Shown: piece by piece, positions 1 through 8,844 of the stretch
How the letters are laid out: each line of letters begins with the position of its first letter
Position numbering within the stretch: position 1 is the first letter of the stretch
Assembly: GCF_002943525.1 (NCBI RefSeq)
Contig: NZ_CP025394.1
Span: forward strand, 3,162,001 to 3,226,000
DNA from: Kitasatospora sp. MMS16-BH015
GTDB lineage: Bacteria > Actinomycetota > Actinomycetes > Streptomycetales > Streptomycetaceae
DNA: 64,000 nt
Direction of reading: 5' to 3'
The notes under the pieces: model-generated
The model's database searches: none
Told to the model about the DNA's origin: nothing
Seen by the model: the letters and a program-made list of their open reading frames with translations, nothing else
Translations under genes and position numbers: made by a program

Positions 1-1093
1 TCATGAGCCCACTGGTGCTCTTGCCGCTCGATACCAGCTTCGGCGGTGTCGGGCTGTCCGGTGTAGCACCCGTGGGAGCGACGCCCCCCTGGGTTGTCGC
101 CGAGCCATCCACTGCACCGGTGGGCTTCGCGAGCGGACCCTGCGCCGGCCCAGTCGGGATGTCCTGAGTCAATGCCTCATACGGGCGAAGGATGCCGTAC
201 CCATAGTGCGTGTCAGGCAGCTTGGCCCCCTTGAGTGCAGAGGGGACAAGTGCTGACTTGATCAGCCGGTTAGCCACCTGCCCCGCCGTCAGCTTCGGGA
301 ATTTGGCTCGCACCAGTGCCGCAGCTGCAGAGACGTACGCAGTTGCGTTGGATGTCCCGTCACCGATGCAGTACTGGCCACCATCGCAAGGCCCTGTGGA
401 CACAATGTCGACGCCAGGGGCGGTCAGCATGATCTCGGGCCCATAACTGGACTTGTTCCAGATAGCGTTCGTCTTGTCCACAGCACCAACAGCCAGAACT
501 CCCGGCTCATTGGCCGGGCTCAGGACATGACCACCGTCGTTCCCTGAACCAGCCACGATGAGCACATCATGTTGGGCAGCGTAGGAGACCGCATCCGCGA
601 GTTTGGCGTTCTGATTGTCGCTGGCCAACGAGATGTTGATGACCTTGGCATTGTGATCGACAGCCCAACGGATGTCCTCGGGGACCGCATCGCGGTGTCC
701 CTCAGACGACTTGAAGATCGGTAGGACCTTCGCTCCGGGCGCCAGACCGAGCGCACCCTCACGGCTCCCGTGCCCGTGACCGACGATCAGACCCGCCATG
801 CCGGTCCCGTGCGGGTCCGTCGGATTGGTGTTGAGTCCTTCACCATCCGGGTCATACCCCGGGAGGACGCTGCCGGACAAGTCCTGGTGGTTCGCTTCGA
901 CCCCGCTGTCGATGACAGCGACGATCACGCCGTCACCCTTGCTCACCGACCAGACCTTGTCCAAGTCGAAGTACTTGTTCGGCCACTGCGCGTCCCGCAC
1001 CTGATCGGCCGAAGCCGCCGGCACGCCCGCGAGCAGCAGGCCCCCGACGAGTGTTGTGGCACCGAGTGCGCGCACGAACCTGGTCAGCGTCAT
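1..1093 (-). CDS. S8 subtilisin-like serine protease, mycosin type (C-terminus off window)
   Basis: Translation of the minus strand gives an N-terminal signal peptide (hydrophobic core TTLVGGLLLAGVPA) followed by a peptidase S8 domain. The catalytic triad is visible: Asp in VIDSG, His in HGTGMAG and Ser in GDGTSNAT. The short prepeptide and compact catalytic domain resemble the type VII secretion-associated mycosins (MycP) that are common in Streptomyces. The last residues in the window are Pro/Thr/Ser-rich, as expected of the linker before a C-terminal membrane anchor, but that anchor lies beyond base 1. The start is taken at the ATG at 1093, with a GGGG stretch upstream; an in-frame ATG at 1123 is possible. 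No EccB/C/D/E genes are in view, so a link to type VII secretion is family-based only. Secreted or membrane-anchored protease: high confidence; substrate unknown. Confidence 0.85.
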   Translation of the reverse strand, partial: MTLTRFVRALGATTLVGGLLLAGVPAASADQVRDAQWPNKYFDLDKVWSVSKGDGVIVAVIDSGVEANHQDLSGSVLPGYDPDGEGLNTNPTDPHGTGMAGLIVGHGHGSREGALGLAPGAKVLPIFKSSEGHRDAVPEDIRWAVDHNAKVINISLASDNQNAKLADAVSYAAQHDVLIVAGSGNDGGHVLSPANEPGVLAVGAVDKTNAIWNKSSYGPEIMLTAPGVDIVSTGPCDGGQYCIGDGTSNATAYVSAAAALVRAKFPKLTAGQVANRLIKSALVPSALKGAKLPDTHYGYGILRPYEALTQDIPTGPAQGPLAKPTGAVDGSATTQGGVAPTGATPDSPTPPKLVSSGKSTSGLM

Positions 1094-1148
1094 CCCTACC
1101 CCGTCACCCGTCAAAGCCTTCATGGCCGTCAGTACCGCTCCCCGTGAT

Positions 1149-1169
1149 CCGCCCCGTACGGCGGGGCGG
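1149..1169 (-). terminator. Stem-loop after molybdenum hydroxylase operon
   Basis: A 7-bp G/C stem (1149-1155 with 1163-1169) with a 7-nt loop lies about 125 nt beyond the stop of the molybdopterin subunit gene. There is no T-run, which is usual for terminators in this group. Confidence 0.4.
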
Positions 1170-1293
1170 TCCCGGTGCGATCGTATCGCCCCCTCGTCTG
1201 ACGCGGGCACGCCCCCACCGACCCACACGGGGTCCTCACCCGGGAGTTGAGGTTCTCCTGAGCTTCGGCCGGGGCCGGGGCTGGTCAGAGCGG

Positions 1294-3621
1294 TCAGGGC
1301 AGGACGGTGGCGTCCTCGGGGAGGATCGGGAGGCGGCCGACCGGGAGGCCGGTGGCGGCGCGGACGGCGGCGGCCACGGCGGCGGGGGCGACCACGGCGG
1401 GGACGGCGGAGACGGCCTTGGCGCCGAAGGTGGCGACCACGTCGCGTTCTTCGAGGAGGGCGGCGATGTGGAGGGCGGGGGTGTCGAGGGCGGTGGGGAG
1501 GCGGTAGCCGGTGAGGGAGGGGTTGAGGAGGCGGCCGCCCTCGGTGCGGAGGTCCTCGAGGAGGGCGAGGCCGATGCCCTGGGCGACGCCGGCCTCGATG
1601 CGGTCCTCGATCTGGCGGGGGTTGAGGGCGCGGCCCACGTCCTGGGCGACCGTCACGTCGACGACCCGGACGGCGCCGAGCTCGATGTCCACGTCGACGA
1701 CGGCCCGCATGGCGCAGAAGGCGACCGAGACGAAGGCGTCGCCCTGGCCGTTCTCGTCCAGCGGCTCGGTGGGGTGCGGGCGGCACTGGGCGGTGGCCCA
1801 GAGCTCCTTGCCCTCCAGGGCCTCGGTGACCGGCATGCCGAGCACGCCGTCGTAGGAGGTGATCTTGCCGTCGGCGATCGAGAGGAGTTCGACGGACATG
1901 CCGAAGTTGGCCGCGATCGGCTGGAGCAGCTGGTGGCGGACCATCAGCGCGGCCCGCTCCACGGCCCCGCCGGAGACCCAGGTGTGCCGGCCGCGCGCCG
2001 AGGGGCCGGCGATCGACTGGTCGCTGTCGACCGGGGCGATGTAGACCTCGGAGACGCCGAGCACGCTCTGGACGATCTGCCGGGCGAGGGTGGCGAAGCC
2101 CTGGCCGGCGTCCACGGCGGCGCAGATGACGGTGGCGTGGTCGCCGCTGACCCGTACGGTGGCGGTGGAGACCTCGTCCTCGCCCTCGGCACCGAGCATG
2201 TGCACCATGCCGACGGCGTAGCCGATGCCGCGCCGGACGGCGGCCGGGTCGCCGGCCCCGCCCGGGCCGCCGGGCAGCAGCCACTCGCCCTCGGGCGCGT
2301 CCACCGGCAGGGCCGGCAGCGGCTGCGCGGAGACGGCGTCGATCAGCGCGGCCACCGGGGCCGGGCAGGTGACGGCCTGTCCGGTGGGCATCGGGTCACC
2401 GGTGGCCATCGCGTTGCGGCGACGGACCTCCAGCGGGTCGAGGCCGAGCCGCAGGGCCAGCTGGTCGAGCTGGGACTCGTACGCGAAGCAGCTCTGCAGG
2501 GCGCCCTCGCCGCGCATCCGCCCGGCCGGCGGGTTGTTGGTGCGCACGGCCCAGGCGTCCACGAAGACGTTCGGGCAGGTGTAGGGGCCGACCGAGAAGG
2601 CGGTGGCGGCGGCCAGCGCCTCGGCCGAGACGTCGGCGTAGGCGCCGCCGTCCAGCAGGATCTGCGCCTCCACCTTGACCAGCCGGCCCTCGGCGTCGGC
2701 GTGGTGGCGGTAGCGCAGCAGGGCCGGGTGCCGGGCGGTGTGGGCCTGGAAGGACTCCTCGCGGGTGAGGGTCATCTTCACCGGGCGGCCGGTGCGCAGC
2801 GCGAGCAGCGCGAGGGTGACCTGGAAGGAGAGGTCCTCGCGGTCGGTGGTGGCCCCGGGCACGCCGGTGACGACCAGGCGGACGCGGTCGGGTTCGAGGC
2901 CGAGGCAGGCGGCGGTGCGGTCGCGGTCGCCGTGCGGGTCGGTGGAGGAGAGGTGCAGCTCGACGCCGCCGTCCGGGCGGGGCACGGCGAGGCCGGCCTC
3001 GGCACCGATCGGGGCCGAGTCCTGGCGGCCGACCTGGTACAGGCCCTCGACCACGATCTCGCCGACCGCCTCGGGGTCACCGGTGCGCAGCGGGATGTGC
3101 CGGAAGAGGTTGCCGTCGGGGTGCAGGGCCGGGGCGTTGAAGGCCTGCTCGGGGTCGGTGACGGGTTCGAGCAGCTCGTACTCGACCAGCACGGCGGCGG
3201 CGGCCAGCCGGGCGGTGTCGGGGTGGTCGGCGGCGACGGCGGCGATCGGCTCGCCCTGGTGGCGGACGAGGCCGGCGGCCAGGATCGGGCGGTCGGCGAC
3301 GATCGGGCCCTGCGGGGCGCCGTCCACGGCGCCCTCGGGGCCGGGCGGCAGGTCGTCGGCGGTGATCACGGCGTGCACGCCGGGGATGGCGAGCGCGGCG
3401 GAGAGGTCGACCGAGAGGATCCGGGCGTGCGGGTGCGGGGAGCGCAGCACGGCGCCCCAGAGCAGGCCCTCGGCCCAGAGGTCGGCGGCGTACGGGTAGA
3501 TGCCGAGCGCCTTGGGCAGCGCGTCGCTGCGCGTGGGGCGGCTGCCGAGGCCGTACGGTTCGGCGGCCGGCGCCTCCTCGACGGCGGCCGGGGCCGGGGC
3601 GAGGTCGGTGGGCGAACTCAT
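1294..3621 (-). CDS. Xanthine dehydrogenase-family molybdopterin-binding subunit
   Basis: 775-residue large subunit of a molybdenum hydroxylase. The N-terminal third is the a/b hammerhead domain of aldehyde oxidase/xanthine dehydrogenase (residues about 25-150). The rest is the molybdopterin-binding domain, with RMRGEGALQS...ESQLDQLA and a pterin-binding AGQGFATLARQ motif. ATGA overlap with the upstream 2Fe-2S gene (3618-3621) indicates translational coupling, and the third, FAD subunit lies just beyond it, so the three form a cytoplasmic heterotrimer. The family oxidises purines or other N-heterocycles or aldehydes by hydroxylation. Odd: near the C-terminus, where the family normally has a (G/S)EP motif with the catalytic glutamate, this protein reads AKAVSAVPAVV, with no Glu. 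The substrate, and even the activity, is therefore uncertain; 'xanthine dehydrogenase' is a family name only. Confidence 0.85.
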   Translation of the reverse strand: MSSPTDLAPAPAAVEEAPAAEPYGLGSRPTRSDALPKALGIYPYAADLWAEGLLWGAVLRSPHPHARILSVDLSAALAIPGVHAVITADDLPPGPEGAVDGAPQGPIVADRPILAAGLVRHQGEPIAAVAADHPDTARLAAAAVLVEYELLEPVTDPEQAFNAPALHPDGNLFRHIPLRTGDPEAVGEIVVEGLYQVGRQDSAPIGAEAGLAVPRPDGGVELHLSSTDPHGDRDRTAACLGLEPDRVRLVVTGVPGATTDREDLSFQVTLALLALRTGRPVKMTLTREESFQAHTARHPALLRYRHHADAEGRLVKVEAQILLDGGAYADVSAEALAAATAFSVGPYTCPNVFVDAWAVRTNNPPAGRMRGEGALQSCFAYESQLDQLALRLGLDPLEVRRRNAMATGDPMPTGQAVTCPAPVAALIDAVSAQPLPALPVDAPEGEWLLPGGPGGAGDPAAVRRGIGYAVGMVHMLGAEGEDEVSTATVRVSGDHATVICAAVDAGQGFATLARQIVQSVLGVSEVYIAPVDSDQSIAGPSARGRHTWVSGGAVERAALMVRHQLLQPIAANFGMSVELLSIADGKITSYDGVLGMPVTEALEGKELWATAQCRPHPTEPLDENGQGDAFVSVAFCAMRAVVDVDIELGAVRVVDVTVAQDVGRALNPRQIEDRIEAGVAQGIGLALLEDLRTEGGRLLNPSLTGYRLPTALDTPALHIAALLEERDVVATFGAKAVSAVPAVVAPAAVAAAVRAATGLPVGRLPILPEDATVLP

Positions 3622-4958
3622 GCGTGGTCGTCCTCGGGGGCCGGAGGCTGGGCGTGGGCGGCGGCCGGGAAGTCCGTACCGTAGGCGGGCGGCACCGGGG
3701 TCCCGTAGGCCGGGGTGCCGGAGTCCGCGGCGCCGTGGCCGGCGGCCGGGACACCGTGCGGCGGCGTGGCCGGGTACGGGGTGCCGTGGGCGGGGGTGCC
3801 CTCGTGGCCGAGGCCGTCGTGGGCGGTGCCGTGGGCCGGGGTGGCCTCGTAGCCGGAGGGCTCGAAACCGGCCTCGTAGAAGGCGGGGAAGCCGGCGCCC
3901 GGGTGGGCGTCGGCGGCGGCCACGGCGGCCTCGAAGGCGCCGGGCTCGAAGACCCCGGTGTCGAAGCTGCCGGTGAGGAAGGCCCCGGCGTCGAAGGTGC
4001 CGGTCTCGTACACCGCGTCGTACCCGGAGCCGTAGGCCGGCTCGGGCGCGGCGGGGGCCGGGTAGCCGTAGCCGGCCGGCTCGTAGACGCCGGTCTGGTG
4101 GGTGGTGTCCGCGAAACCGTCGACCTGCCCAGGGGCCTGCGCGGCGGGCTGCCCCTCGGGATCGAACCCGACCACGCCGACGCCGGTGCCGGCGGCGGTG
4201 GGCTGGGCGGGCGGCTCGGCCTCGACCCAGAGCTCGGAGTCGGCGTAGAGCGGGAGCTCCCCGGCCAGCGGCAGGTCGCCGGCGGACTGGGCCGGCAGCA
4301 GCGGAGCGGCACCCTCGACCGGAGCGGAAACAGCGGCGGGAGCGGAATCAGGGGCAGGCGCCTCGGTCTGGGCCTCCTCGACCGGCTCCTCCTCCACCGC
4401 GCGGGCGTCGGCCACGGTCTGGACGGCGGCCAGCACGCCCCGGTAGCCGGTGCAGCGGCAGAGGTTGCCGCAGAGCGCCTGCCGGGCCTCGACCTCGCTG
4501 GGGCGGTGGTTGCGCTGGAGCAGGTCGTGCACGGCCATCGCCAGGCCGGGGGTGCAGTAGCCGCACTGCACCGCGCCCGAGTCGGCCAGCGCCTGCTGCA
4601 CGTCGCTCGCGGTGCCGTGCGCGGAGAGCCCCTCCACGGTGGCGATCTCGCTGTCGCTGGCCAGCGCGGCGGGCACCAGGCAGCCGGCCACCAGCTGGCC
4701 GTCCACCTGCACCGAGCAGGCCCCGCACTCGCCCTGCTCGCAGCCGTCCTTGGCCCCGGCCAGGCCGAGGCGCTCGCGCAGCACGTAGAGCAGGCTCTCG
4801 CCGATCCAGGCGTCGGTCACCGGCCGCTCGACGCCGTTGACCCGCAGCGTGTACGAGGCGCAGGGCCGCGCCTCGGGCCCGCCGAAACCACCAACCGTGC
4901 CGGCCCCGCCCAGCGGGTCCAGGTCCACGTGGCCGAGGCCGATCGAGTCCGTCGTCAC
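3618..4958 (-). CDS. 2Fe-2S subunit of molybdenum hydroxylase with long low-complexity tail
   Basis: 446 residues. Residues about 28-110 form a plant-type [2Fe-2S] domain (CEQGECGAC plus a following Cys). Residues about 110-185 form the second helical [2Fe-2S] domain (CGYCTPG and CGNLCRCTGY). It passes electrons from the molybdenum centre to the FAD subunit. The GTG start at 4958 overlaps the stop of the FAD subunit gene (GTGA), and its own stop overlaps the next gene by ATGA, so all three are coupled. Odd: family members usually end near residue 160-190, but this one continues for about 250 residues. That tail is rich in Ala, Pro, Gly, Tyr, Phe and His, with loosely repeated units such as FDAGAF, FDTGVF, FEPGAF and AHGT. 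It has no Cys clusters or membrane segment and is probably disordered. Confidence 0.85.
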   Translation of the reverse strand: MTTDSIGLGHVDLDPLGGAGTVGGFGGPEARPCASYTLRVNGVERPVTDAWIGESLLYVLRERLGLAGAKDGCEQGECGACSVQVDGQLVAGCLVPAALASDSEIATVEGLSAHGTASDVQQALADSGAVQCGYCTPGLAMAVHDLLQRNHRPSEVEARQALCGNLCRCTGYRGVLAAVQTVADARAVEEEPVEEAQTEAPAPDSAPAAVSAPVEGAAPLLPAQSAGDLPLAGELPLYADSELWVEAEPPAQPTAAGTGVGVVGFDPEGQPAAQAPGQVDGFADTTHQTGVYEPAGYGYPAPAAPEPAYGSGYDAVYETGTFDAGAFLTGSFDTGVFEPGAFEAAVAAADAHPGAGFPAFYEAGFEPSGYEATPAHGTAHDGLGHEGTPAHGTPYPATPPHGVPAAGHGAADSGTPAYGTPVPPAYGTDFPAAAHAQPPAPEDDHA

Positions 4959-5869
4959 TTCAGCGCCCTTCCCAGAGCCCGTCGGGCCAGCACCGATACG
5001 GTACGCCGCAGCCTGGCGGCCACCGCCGCCCGCCCCTCGTCCGGCACCAGCCCCTCCGGGGGGTCGGGGACGCAGGCGGCGGCCACGTACTCGCCGAAGG
5101 CGGCGGCGGCCGCCGGGTCGATCAGGGTGGCGCCCTCCTCGCCGCGGGCGTCCCAGTCGATGCAGCCGGCCACCCAGGCCTCGGCCTCCAGCGGCCGCAG
5201 CGGGACGGGGGCGACGGCGCCCACCGCGCAGCGGACGGCGCGCCGGGCGGGGTCGAGCACCAGGGCGACGGAGGCGGCGGCGCGGGCCGGGCCGCTGCGG
5301 CCGGTGGCCTTGAGGAAGACCTGCGGGGCGTGCAGCAGGGGTACCCGGACCCAGGTGAGCAGCTCGCCGGGGCGCAGCGGGTCGAGGCCGGTGAGCAGGT
5401 GGCTGACCGGCACCTCGCGGGTGGCGCCGGCCCGGGCCAGCGTGACGGTGGCCTCCAGGGCGGCCAGCACCGGGAGGGTGTCGCCGGTGGGGGCGGCGGT
5501 GGCGATGTTGCCGCCGAGGGTGCCCACGTTGCGGATCTGCGGCGGGCCGGCGGTGCGGGCGGCGTCGGCGAGGGCGGGGATGAGCGCGGCGAAGTCGGGG
5601 CGGTCCATCCGGGCGTGGGTGAGGCCGGCGCCGAGCACGGCGGTGCCGCCGTCCTCGTAGCGCCAGCCGCGCAGTTCGTTGATCCGGCCGAGGCCGAGCA
5701 GCGAGCCGGGGCGCAGGCGGCCGGCGTTGACGGCCTCCATCAGGTCGGTGGCCCCGGCCACCGGCACCGCCGAGGGGGTGGCCGCGAGCGCCTCGACGGC
5801 CTCGTCGAGCGAGGCCGGCAGCATGATCGTCCGGTTCACCAGGATTCCACCGTGCTCCAACTTGCCCAT
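4955..5869 (-). CDS. FAD-binding (CoxM-like) subunit of molybdenum hydroxylase
   Basis: About 304 residues from the ATG at 5869. The N-terminal FAD-binding (PCMH-like) domain shows the two loops that hold the flavin: PVAGATDLMEAV, and IRNVGTLGGNIATAAPTGD around residues 105-125. A CO-dehydrogenase flavoprotein C-terminal domain follows. It receives electrons from the 2Fe-2S subunit and hands them to the final acceptor. A GTG at 5839, preceded 6 nt earlier by GGTGGA, is an equally good start and would give a protein beginning at the conserved fold. First gene of the operon FAD, 2Fe-2S, molybdopterin; the promoter must lie in 5870-6124. The open frame upstream to 6109 lacks homology-like content and is not included. 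Confidence 0.85.
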   Translation of the reverse strand: MGKLEHGGILVNRTIMLPASLDEAVEALAATPSAVPVAGATDLMEAVNAGRLRPGSLLGLGRINELRGWRYEDGGTAVLGAGLTHARMDRPDFAALIPALADAARTAGPPQIRNVGTLGGNIATAAPTGDTLPVLAALEATVTLARAGATREVPVSHLLTGLDPLRPGELLTWVRVPLLHAPQVFLKATGRSGPARAAASVALVLDPARRAVRCAVGAVAPVPLRPLEAEAWVAGCIDWDARGEEGATLIDPAAAAAFGEYVAAACVPDPPEGLVPDEGRAAVAARLRRTVSVLARRALGRALK

Positions 5870-6124
5870 CGCCTGCCCCGCCCCGGCCCTACCGATCGCG
5901 CCGGCCCAGCCGAACGCTCTGGCCCGTAGGGTACGGGCGATCGGTGCGGGTTGGGCAACTGTGGCACACAATGCGCGGTGATCAGCGCCGGGGTCACCTG
6001 CAAGTGGGAAGAATCCCGGACGAATCCGGGCGCCGTCCACCCCACCCGGTCCGAACGGGACCAGATGTTCACCTGTTCTTGACGTTCCGCCCGGTAGCCA
6101 GGTTCCCACCTGCCCGGATCGGCC

Positions 6125-7723
6125 TCAGTCGATCGGGCGGCCGACCACCCCGGGGCGGCGCTGCCAGGGGCGCGGCCCGTCCGGGTGGCGGTACTCCACG
6201 CCGAGCGCGTCCAGCCGCCGGTAGTGGGTGGCCATCCGCCCGGCGAAGCCGGCCCAGTCACGGGCGGCCGGCTCGCGCGGCAGGTCGGACCAGGCCACCT
6301 CGGCGAAGGCCGCGAGCCGGGGGAAGGCGCGGTAGTCCACGTCCCGGGCGTCGTTCATGAACTCGGTCCACAGGTTGGCCTGGGTGCCGATCACGTGGGC
6401 GGCGGCCGGGGTGCCGGCCAGCTCCGGCGGCACCGGCTCGAAGCGGTAGACGTCCTCCAGGGTGCGCACGTAGCCGACCGGGATCGGCTCCTCCTCCCCC
6501 GCCGCCTGCCGGTGGTCCAGGTAGACGTGCTGCTCGGGGCACATCACCACGTCGTGCCCGGCCTTGGCGGCGGCGATCCCGCCCTCGTACCCGCGCCAGG
6601 AGGAGACGGCCGCACCCTCAGCGAGCCCTCCCTCCAGGATCTCGTCCCAGCCGATCAGCCGACGCCCACGCGCGGCCAGCCAGCCGTCGAAGTGCCGGAT
6701 GAACCAGCTCTGCAGCTCCTCCTCGTCCTTGAGCCCGAGCTCGGCGATCCGGGCCTGGGCGGCCGGGCTGGCCTTCCACTGGTCCTTGGGGCACTCGTCC
6801 CCGCCGAGGTGCACGAACTCCGAGGGGAAGAGCTCCAGCACCTCCTCCAGCACCTCCTCGAAGAACCGCAGGGTGGCCTCGGAGACGTTGAGCACGTTGG
6901 GGTTGATGCCCCAGTCGGTCCAGACGCCGAGCGCGGCGGTGTCCACCACGTCGGTGTTGCCGAGCTCGGGGTAGGCGCAGATGGCGGCCTGGGCGTGGCC
7001 GGGCAGGTCGATCTCGGGGACGACGGTGATCTGCCGGTCGGCGGCGTAGGCGACGATCTCGCGCAGGTCGTCCTGGGTGTAGTAGCCGCCGTGCGGCTGG
7101 TCGTCCCGGCGGTCGGCGGCCCGGAAGCCGACCATCGAGCGCTCGCGCCAGGCGCCGGCCTCGGTCAGCCGAGGGTGGCGGCGGATCTCGATCCGCCAGC
7201 CCTGGTCGTCGGTGAGGTGCAGGTGCAGGACGTTGAGCTTGTGCGCGGCCATCAGGTCGAGGAAGCGCAGCACGTCCGCCTTGGGCAGGAAGTGCCGGGA
7301 GACGTCCAGCAGCACCCCGCGCCAGCCGAACCGCGGCGCGTCGCGCACCTCGCCGACCGGCAGCGCCCAGCCCTCGCGGCGCAGCGGGGCGCGGCGCAGG
7401 GCCTCGGGGCCGAGCAGCTGGCGCAGGGTCTGGGCGCCCCAGAAGACCCCGGCCGAGGTGCCGCCGGCGATGGTGGCCCGGCCCTCGCGGACGGTGAGCC
7501 GGTACTCCTCGGCGGCCAGCACCGGGTCGAGCGCCAGGACGATGCCCGACCCCTCCGGGGCACCGGGCGGCAGCGGCAGGCCGGTGGCGGCGGTCAGGGC
7601 GGCGCGCAGCCAGGCGGCGACCGCCTCGGTGCCGGGCCCGGCGGTCAGGGTGGTGGCGGGGCCGAGGGGCAGTGCCTCACCCTCGGCGTACTGCGCGGCG
7701 AGCGGAGCGGGGAGGAGGTCCAT
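6125..7723 (-). CDS. Beta-N-acetylhexosaminidase, glycoside hydrolase family 20
   Basis: 532 residues from the ATG at 7723 (AGGA a few bases upstream). An N-terminal GH20b-like alpha/beta domain (residues about 1-125) precedes the (beta/alpha)8 catalytic domain that opens with GWRGVLLDVSRHF. The catalytic Asp-Glu pair of GH20 is in HLGGDECPK (residues about 306-312), and the substrate-site motifs LNVLHLHLTDDQGW and WTEFMNDARD are present. It removes terminal GlcNAc or GalNAc from chitooligosaccharides or glycans by substrate-assisted catalysis. There is no obvious signal peptide, so it probably acts in the cytoplasm on imported sugars. It stands alone on the minus strand upstream of the molybdenum hydroxylase operon. 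Confidence 0.9.
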   Translation of the reverse strand: MDLLPAPLAAQYAEGEALPLGPATTLTAGPGTEAVAAWLRAALTAATGLPLPPGAPEGSGIVLALDPVLAAEEYRLTVREGRATIAGGTSAGVFWGAQTLRQLLGPEALRRAPLRREGWALPVGEVRDAPRFGWRGVLLDVSRHFLPKADVLRFLDLMAAHKLNVLHLHLTDDQGWRIEIRRHPRLTEAGAWRERSMVGFRAADRRDDQPHGGYYTQDDLREIVAYAADRQITVVPEIDLPGHAQAAICAYPELGNTDVVDTAALGVWTDWGINPNVLNVSEATLRFFEEVLEEVLELFPSEFVHLGGDECPKDQWKASPAAQARIAELGLKDEEELQSWFIRHFDGWLAARGRRLIGWDEILEGGLAEGAAVSSWRGYEGGIAAAKAGHDVVMCPEQHVYLDHRQAAGEEEPIPVGYVRTLEDVYRFEPVPPELAGTPAAAHVIGTQANLWTEFMNDARDVDYRAFPRLAAFAEVAWSDLPREPAARDWAGFAGRMATHYRRLDALGVEYRHPDGPRPWQRRPGVVGRPID

Positions 7724-7795
7724 GCGGACATCCTGCCCCGCCCACCCGCAATTGGCATAGACCAATGCACGCGGCCGGCCCCGGTCAGGGGCGGC

Positions 7796-8068
7796 CTACT
7801 TGTCCTTGTCGCCGTCCGGCTGCTCGATGCCGTCGAAGATCTCCTTGCACATCGGGCAGACCGGGTACTTCTTCGGGTCGCGCCCGGGCACCCAGACCTT
7901 GCCGCAGAGCGCGACCACCGGGGTGCCGGAGAGCGCGCTCTCCATGATCTTGTCCTTCTGGACGTAGTGCGCGAAGCGCTCGTGGTCGCCGTCCCCGTGC
8001 GAGGTCTGGGGGACGGGCTCGACCAGGGTGCCGGTACCGAGGCCGCGTTCGGGCTCAAGAGTGCTCAT
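7796..8068 (-). CDS. DUF3039 family protein
   Basis: 90 residues, starting at MSTLEPERG. The middle holds the conserved block HERFAHYVQKDKIMES...GTPVVALCGKVWVP followed by CPMCKEIF. ALCGK and CPMC form a likely four-ligand zinc ribbon (three Cys clearly visible, a His nearby). Actinobacterial proteins of this length and pattern are assigned to DUF3039, for which no function is established. The start was chosen because the extra upstream residues in the frame are unlike the family. It lies 58 bp downstream of the yqgE gene on the same strand, so the two may be co-transcribed. Confidence 0.8.
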   Translation of the reverse strand: MSTLEPERGLGTGTLVEPVPQTSHGDGDHERFAHYVQKDKIMESALSGTPVVALCGKVWVPGRDPKKYPVCPMCKEIFDGIEQPDGDKDK

Positions 8069-8125
8069 GGCTGCCAAGTCTATGGGCGCCCCTCGGGGAC
8101 GGGCCAGCACCGGCGGGCGGCACCG

Positions 8126-8695
8126 TCAGTTCAGCGTCGGGTCGTCCGGGTAGGTGGCCAGCAGCGCCAACGGCCCGCGCTGGCGGCGCAGCACCGCGCG
8201 CCAGAGCCGTTCGGGTTGCGGGTCGAAGACGTCGCCGGGCTCGCAGTCCACCACGTACCAGGCACCCTCGGCGATCTCGGCCTCCAGCTGGCCGGGCGAC
8301 CAGCCGGCGTAGCCGGCGAAGACCCGCAGGCCGCCCAGCTCCCCGGCCAGCACCTCGGGCGGGGCCTCCAGGTCGACCAGCCCGATCGCGCCGTGCACCC
8401 GGCGCCAGCCGAGCGGCTCGGCCTGGCCCGGCTCACCGGGGACGACGGCCACCGCGAGCGCCGAGTCGAGACCGACCGGCCCGCCCTGGAACACCACCGA
8501 CGGACGCCCGGCCAGCGCCGCCCAGCCGTCGAGCACCCGCTCGACCTCCACCGGGGTCGGCCGGTTCAGCACCACCCCGAGCGCCCCCTGCGCGTCGTGG
8601 TCGAGCAGCAGCACCACCGCCCGGGCGAAGTTCGGGTCGGTCAGCACGGGAGTCGCGACGAGGAGTCGGCCGGTGTGGGAGAGGGCCCCGGTCAT
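8126..8695 (-). CDS. YqgE/AlgH family protein
   Basis: 189 residues from the ATG at 8695 (MTGALSHTGRLLVATP). It contains the hallmarks of the UPF0301/YqgE fold: LLVATPVLTDPNFARAVVLL, GALGVVLNRPTP, VFQGGPV and RVFAGYAGWSPGQLE. The fold is a small alpha/beta protein; its molecular role is not settled, although AlgH in Pseudomonas was first linked to alginate regulation. Transcribed divergently from murA, with 280 bp between the starts. The in-frame stretch upstream of 8695 is Arg/Pro-rich and unlike the family, so it was left out. Confidence 0.85.
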   Translation of the reverse strand: MTGALSHTGRLLVATPVLTDPNFARAVVLLLDHDAQGALGVVLNRPTPVEVERVLDGWAALAGRPSVVFQGGPVGLDSALAVAVVPGEPGQAEPLGWRRVHGAIGLVDLEAPPEVLAGELGGLRVFAGYAGWSPGQLEAEIAEGAWYVVDCEPGDVFDPQPERLWRAVLRRQRGPLALLATYPDDPTLN

Positions 8696-8844
8696 GCCGC
8701 CATAATCCCCCACGGCGGCGCCCTCGGCGGCCCCAACACGAAACCCGCACTCCGGTCCGTTCCCCCGGCGCGGCCTCACCCGGACGGCCGTACCCGGCGG
8801 TCGACGCGCCCGAGGAGAGAGCACGATCACTATTAGGGCGCAAA

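Noticed and set aside
1-1093. A type VII secretion locus at the left edge
   Set aside because: Only the mycosin-like protease is present in the window; no EccB/C/D/E or WXG100 gene can be seen.
1051-3684. Very long open frames opposite the molybdenum hydroxylase genes
   Set aside because: They are antisense shadows caused by high GC; composition is Gly/Arg/Ala-rich with no domain, while the minus-strand frame has clear motifs. The same applies to long frames opposite hexosaminidase, gdh, secA and the kinases.
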